Of a DNA stretch of 64,000 nt, positions 60,377-64,000 are shown piece after piece. Position 1 is the first letter of the stretch. Each line of letters opens with the position of its first letter. Below the pieces are notes generated by a model that made no database searches, was not told the origin of the DNA, and saw nothing but the letters and a program-made list of their open reading frames with translations. Source of the DNA: Actinomycetospora sp. NBRC 106378 (GTDB lineage: Bacteria; Actinomycetota; Actinomycetes; Mycobacteriales; Pseudonocardiaceae). The stretch lies in contig NZ_BSTT01000001.1 of the NCBI RefSeq assembly GCF_030269685.1, positions 124,001 through 188,000 on the forward strand. The letters are read 5' to 3'. The position numbers were made by a program, and so were the translations under genes.

Positions 60377-63153
60377 GCCCCTCCCCGGCTCTCGGCGACC
60401 ACCCGGCGGTAGAAGGCGTCCTGGGTCGCGGCGAGCGCGTCCCAGTCGTGGACGCGCGCCAGCTCCGGTCCGCGGCGCGCGACGACCGCGCAGCGCGGCT
60501 CGTCGTGCCAGACGTCGACCAGCGCGTCGGCGTAGGCGCGGGCGTCGAAGCCACCCGCCGTCGGGACCAGCACGCCGCCCTCCGCGGGCACGACCTCGCG
60601 CAGGCAGTCGATGTCGTAGGCGACCACGGGCGTGCCGACGGCGAGCGCCTCGGCCGCGACGATGCCGAAGGTCTCGAAGCGCGAGGGGACGGCGGCGATG
60701 CGGGCCGACGCGACCAGCTCGGACTTGTCCCGGCCGGCGACCCAGCCGAGGAAGCGGACGCGGTCGGCGACCCCGAGCTCGCGGGCACGCTCGCGCAGGG
60801 CGTCCTCGTCCGGCCCGGTGCCGGCCAGCAGCAGGCAGCCGGGGATCCGGTCGGCGGCCACGGCCCAGGCCTCGAGCAGCAGGTCGAGGCCCTTCTGCGC
60901 GATCTCGAGCCGGCCGACGTAGACCACGTCGCGGCGGCTCGCGACCGGGGCGGGCGGCACGGTGAAGGCGACCGGGTCGACGCCGTTGCCGATCACCGCG
61001 ACCTCGGCCTCCGGGCTGAGCGCCTGCGTGGCCGCGCCGACCCCGTGCGAGACCGCGACGATGCGACGGTGCGTGCGCACCGCCCAGCGCTCCACCCAGT
61101 GCACGGGCAGGTGGTACTGCGCCGCCTTCTCCTTGGCGTTGAGCCACTGCACCACCCCGACGACGGGTCGCCGCGTCCAGCGCGGGATCGCCATCGACGA
61201 GATGGGCGCGAAGAAGTCCTCGACAGCGAGGTCGACCGGGCCCGGCCCGGCCTCGTCACCCGGGTGCCGGCGACCGGCGCGGCGGGCCGCGAGGAACGCG
61301 GCGGCCATGTAGGGCAGCAGCCGGGTGAGCCGGGTCCGCCCGCGGCCGACGTGCGGGTGCACCCAGTGCACGGTGCCGTGGCCGTGGCGCTCCACCCGGT
61401 CCTCGGCGCCGGGGAAGCGGCCGGTGAGGACGGTGACGTGGTGTCCGGCGGCGGCGAGTCGACGGTCGATCTCGGCGGTGCGCAGGGCGCCGCCGCCCGA
61501 GCCGGGCATGGCGGGGTCCTCGAAGGCGAGGTGCAGCACGTGCAGGGCGCCGTGCTCCCGGTCGGGCGGCGCGAGGGCGGCGTCCGGGCCCGGCGCGATG
61601 CGCCGGCCGAGGACGGGGAGCCCGACGAGGCCGAGGCCGAGCACGACCACCGCGACGAGCCAGAGCGCGACCGAGGGGCGGGCGGCGGCGAGCACCACGG
61701 TCGCCAGCACCGCGTACACCACGCCGACGGCGGCGGCGCGCGCCAGGCCGGGGCCGGGAGCGATCCGGCGGGGCCGGTGCCCGGCGCCCAGGAGCGCGAC
61801 CGCGACCGCGCCGACGACGGCTCCGGCGGCGGCGCCGGCCGCGAGCGGACCGGCCGGGTCGGCGGGCACGCCCGGGAGGCCGGCGAGGATCCCGGACGCG
61901 CCGAGGGCGAGCCCGGCCGCGAAGGCCGCGACGGCGGCGGCCAGCGACGCGGCGAGCGCGCGGCGGGCCCGGACCGCGAGGAGCAGCGTGGCGAGCACCG
62001 TCGTCGTCCCGAGCCCGACGCCCATGAGCGCGAGCACCGGCAGCAGCGACACCGAGGGCAGGTACCGCTCGGGCAGGACGATCCCGACGAGGGCCGTGGG
62101 CACCGTCGCGACGACCGCGGCGGCGGGGACGACGAGCTTGACGAAGGAGGCGAGGGCCTCGCGCAGGCGCAGGTCCCGGTCCCGGCCGTGGGCGACGCGC
62201 AGCACCGGGAAGCTGACCAGGGCCGTGCCGACGGCGACGTAGACCGGCGCCTTGGCCAGCGTGGAGACCGCCTGGTAGCCGGCGGCGGCCGTGGCGTCGG
62301 TGACGACCAGGGCGACGACCACGGCGTCCGCGGCGGCGAGGGCGGAGAGCACGGCCTGGGTGGCGGCGACGCCACCGGTCTCGGCCCAGCGGGCCCGGTC
62401 GCGCAGGGCGCCCAGGACGGTGGGGACCGACAGCCCGCGGAACGGGCCGGTCGCGGGGGTGAGCGAGACGGCGAGCACGGCCAGCGCACCGACGGCGAAG
62501 CCGCCGACCGCACCCCAGGCGCCGGCGCCCACGACCACGGCGACGACGCTCGCGACCAGCCGCACGGCGACCTCGCCGACGGTCAGGGCCGCGTACCGGA
62601 CGAAGCGGGACTCGCCCTGCAGGTGGCCCCACACCGGGGCGATCGCGAACAGCGCGAGCCCGGAGACCGCGGCCGCCAGGGCGGTGGGGATGTCGGAGAC
62701 GGGCCCGACGACGAGCGCGAGGACGACGGCCGCGACGAACCCGACGAGCACCGACACCCCGACGGCGAAGGCCGTGGCGGCCCGACGCTCGGGCGCGTGC
62801 GCCGGGTGGGCCCGCACCACGTGGGCGAGCGGGAACGGGATGAGCGCCGCCGAGGCGACGCCGGCGGTGCCGACCACGGCGACGGCCGCGGCGAACGCGG
62901 TGTAGGCGGGCGCGTCGAGCAGGTGTGCCATCACCAGGGTGACCGCGTAGCTCAGCAGCCCGACCATCCCGCCGGACGCGGACAGCAGGGTGGCGGTGCC
63001 GCCGGTGGCGCGGTCGTCGGCGTGCTCCCCCTCCGGTGGCAGGAGAGCGTCGTCGCTGTCACCGGACGCCGGCAACGACGCCTTCCTGTCGGCGAGGGTG
63101 TCCGTGACGACCGGACCACCGACCACGGAGCTCCCCCCGACCGGCGCGCTCAT
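60373..63153 (-). CDS. Fusion of polysaccharide flippase-like domain and GT4 glycosyltransferase
   Basis: A 926-residue two-domain protein. After a 50-residue linker, residues about 55-520 carry some 14 hydrophobic segments in the Wzx/MATE-like pattern (LLSASGGMVGLLSYAVTLVMAHLLD; FAIAPVWGHLQGESRFVRYAAL; VSTLAKAPVYVAVGTALVSFPVLRVA). From about 535 a GT4 enzyme follows: HVLHLAFEDPAMPGSGGGAL, VIGNGVDPVAF, VVYVGRLEIAQKGLDLLLEAW and the EX7E site RFETFGIVAAEAL. It could join a lipid-linked saccharide exporter to a sugar transferase. ATG 63153 overlaps the upstream stop (ATGA). No stop or frameshift separates the domains. Confidence 0.88.
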   Translation of the reverse strand: MSAPVGGSSVVGGPVVTDTLADRKASLPASGDSDDALLPPEGEHADDRATGGTATLLSASGGMVGLLSYAVTLVMAHLLDAPAYTAFAAAVAVVGTAGVASAALIPFPLAHVVRAHPAHAPERRAATAFAVGVSVLVGFVAAVVLALVVGPVSDIPTALAAAVSGLALFAIAPVWGHLQGESRFVRYAALTVGEVAVRLVASVVAVVVGAGAWGAVGGFAVGALAVLAVSLTPATGPFRGLSVPTVLGALRDRARWAETGGVAATQAVLSALAAADAVVVALVVTDATAAAGYQAVSTLAKAPVYVAVGTALVSFPVLRVAHGRDRDLRLREALASFVKLVVPAAAVVATVPTALVGIVLPERYLPSVSLLPVLALMGVGLGTTTVLATLLLAVRARRALAASLAAAVAAFAAGLALGASGILAGLPGVPADPAGPLAAGAAAGAVVGAVAVALLGAGHRPRRIAPGPGLARAAAVGVVYAVLATVVLAAARPSVALWLVAVVVLGLGLVGLPVLGRRIAPGPDAALAPPDREHGALHVLHLAFEDPAMPGSGGGALRTAEIDRRLAAAGHHVTVLTGRFPGAEDRVERHGHGTVHWVHPHVGRGRTRLTRLLPYMAAAFLAARRAGRRHPGDEAGPGPVDLAVEDFFAPISSMAIPRWTRRPVVGVVQWLNAKEKAAQYHLPVHWVERWAVRTHRRIVAVSHGVGAATQALSPEAEVAVIGNGVDPVAFTVPPAPVASRRDVVYVGRLEIAQKGLDLLLEAWAVAADRIPGCLLLAGTGPDEDALRERARELGVADRVRFLGWVAGRDKSELVASARIAAVPSRFETFGIVAAEALAVGTPVVAYDIDCLREVVPAEGGVLVPTAGGFDARAYADALVDVWHDEPRCAVVARRGPELARVHDWDALAATQDAFYRRVVAESRGGA

Positions 63154-64000
63154 CGCCGCGGGACGACGTCCGAGGACCGGGTCTCCCCGCGGGCGATCCC
63201 GACGATGGCCGGGCCGCCGAGGAGCTCCGGCCGGCTGGCGAGCCGGACGTAGGGCTCCTGCGCGCCGAGCCGCCCGATCACGCCGAGCGCGTCGACCTCG
63301 TCGCAGCCGCGCAGCAGGGCGAGGACCCGGTTGCGGCCGAGGCAGATCGACACCTCGTCGGTCAGGCGCAGGGCCGCGGCGGCCTCCGCCGGGTCCGGGT
63401 GGCTGAAGCGGGCCAGCACCGTCATGTCCGAGCGCGCCCGACGCCGGGTCGCGGCGCGGTGCAGCGCGGACCGGTCGGCCGGGGAGAGGGCGGCCTCGGT
63501 CGCGGGGCGGCGGAACGCGCGCATCTCGGAGAGCACCGAGCCCGCGAGCAGCTCGGCCGAGCGCTCCCAGGAGAAGCAGCCGGCCCAGGTGCGGCACGCG
63601 TCGGCGACCTCGTCGGCGCGGGCGGGGTCGGCCAGTTCGGCCATGGTGCGGGGCAGGACCGCCGCGAAGTCGTCGATGCCGTCGACGAGCCACCCGGTGA
63701 CGCCGTCGAGGACGGAGTCGCGGATGCCCGTCGTCCGGATGGCGAGGCACGGCACGCCGGCGGCGGCGCCCTCGAGCACGACCAGGCCCCAGCCCTCGCC
63801 GTCCGAGGTGGACGTGGTCATCCACGCCGACTCCATGAGCGCGTCGCGCTCGGCGTCGGGGAGGCGGCCGTGGAAGCGCACGACCCGGCCGAGACCGAGC
63901 TCGACGGCCATCCGACGCAGTGTGGTCAGCTCGGGGCCGTCGCCGATGATCTCGACCTGCAGGTCGGGCACGTCGGGCAGGGCGGCCGACACCGCGTGCA
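63150..64000 (-). CDS. GT4 glycosyltransferase, 5' end cut by window edge
   Basis: At least 283 codons open to the right edge. The visible part is the C-terminal Rossmann half of a GT4 enzyme (LQVEIIGDGPELTTLRRMAVELGLGRVVRFHGRL, EX7E motif GEGWGLVVLEGAAAGVPCLA), then an extension of about 100 residues (after GCFSWERSAELLAGSV) with no recognised domain. The stop overlaps the start of the fusion gene by 4 bases, which makes it the first visible gene of the operon. Confidence 0.88.
   Translation of the reverse strand, partial: HAVSAALPDVPDLQVEIIGDGPELTTLRRMAVELGLGRVVRFHGRLPDAERDALMESAWMTTSTSDGEGWGLVVLEGAAAGVPCLAIRTTGIRDSVLDGVTGWLVDGIDDFAAVLPRTMAELADPARADEVADACRTWAGCFSWERSAELLAGSVLSEMRAFRRPATEAALSPADRSALHRAATRRRARSDMTVLARFSHPDPAEAAAALRLTDEVSICLGRNRVLALLRGCDEVDALGVIGRLGAQEPYVRLASRPELLGGPAIVGIARGETRSSDVVPRR

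Noticed and set aside
60181-63252. A 1023-codon open frame on the plus strand
   Set aside because: It lies antisense to the fusion protein and reads as Gly/Arg/Asp/His-rich noise, while the minus frame has clear transmembrane and GT4 motifs.

Overview
The window is very GC-rich DNA that is almost entirely coding. It uses many GTG and TTG starts and has several 4-base ATGA/GTGA gene overlaps. A sacsin-like ATPase next to a DUF3027 gene, an LppX/LprAFG-type lipoprotein, a LytR-CpsA-Psr protein, short arginine/alanine-rich proteins and the codon use point to an actinobacterium, most likely of the Pseudonocardiales. The genus cannot be fixed from the sequence alone. I found no rRNA, tRNA, CRISPR array, insertion sequence or prophage.

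Layout. 1-9.8 kb: a sacsin-like ATPase cut by the left edge, DUF3027, a glutaminyl cyclase lipoprotein, a large FAD/Fe-S D-lactate-type dehydrogenase, and a PQQ-type sugar dehydrogenase lipoprotein coupled to a membrane-anchored endonuclease/exonuclease/phosphatase (EEP) protein. 9.8-18.8 kb: mostly uncharacterised proteins, plus an RDD membrane protein with a YGQQ repeat tail, a low-molecular-weight tyrosine phosphatase, an orphan ATP-synthase b-like subunit and a UspA protein. 19-31 kb: GMC oxidoreductase, LytR-CpsA-Psr protein, a potassium channel with an RCK domain, a TPR protein with a decayed NTPase domain, several small proteins, a stand-alone glucose-6-phosphate dehydrogenase and an erythromycin-esterase-like protein that has lost key residues. 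31-42.5 kb: a DUF2235 hydrolase coupled to a second EEP protein, an LppX-like lipoprotein, a polytopic membrane protein, a CYTH-like protein, a third EEP protein followed by tatC, and a quinone oxidoreductase that appears to start at ATC.

42.6-52.1 kb is a run of regulator/effector pairs: a leaderless MarR gene with a drug-type ABC exporter; TetR plus an adenylate cyclase divergent from an acyl-CoA ligase; AraC divergent from DUF2000; TetR divergent from an NmrA-like reductase; and MarR divergent from an SDR. Candidate operators are visible as inverted repeats in several of these intergenic gaps.

52.1-64 kb looks like a cell-surface polysaccharide locus read leftwards. It holds a GT4 glycosyltransferase cut by the right edge, a flippase-GT4 fusion of 926 residues, a GT39-like membrane glycosyltransferase, an acyltransferase, a remnant of a third gene copy, two secreted TIM-barrel-like paralogues and UDP-glucose 6-dehydrogenase. 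The first four are packed as one operon (overlap, overlap, 8-base gap).

A second theme is intergenic palindromes. A 40-46 bp hairpin occurs at two convergent gene junctions 40 kb apart. A different roughly 47 bp hairpin sits at three convergent junctions within 3 kb. Another strong hairpin marks a further convergent junction. These look like families of bidirectional terminators that have spread as repeats.
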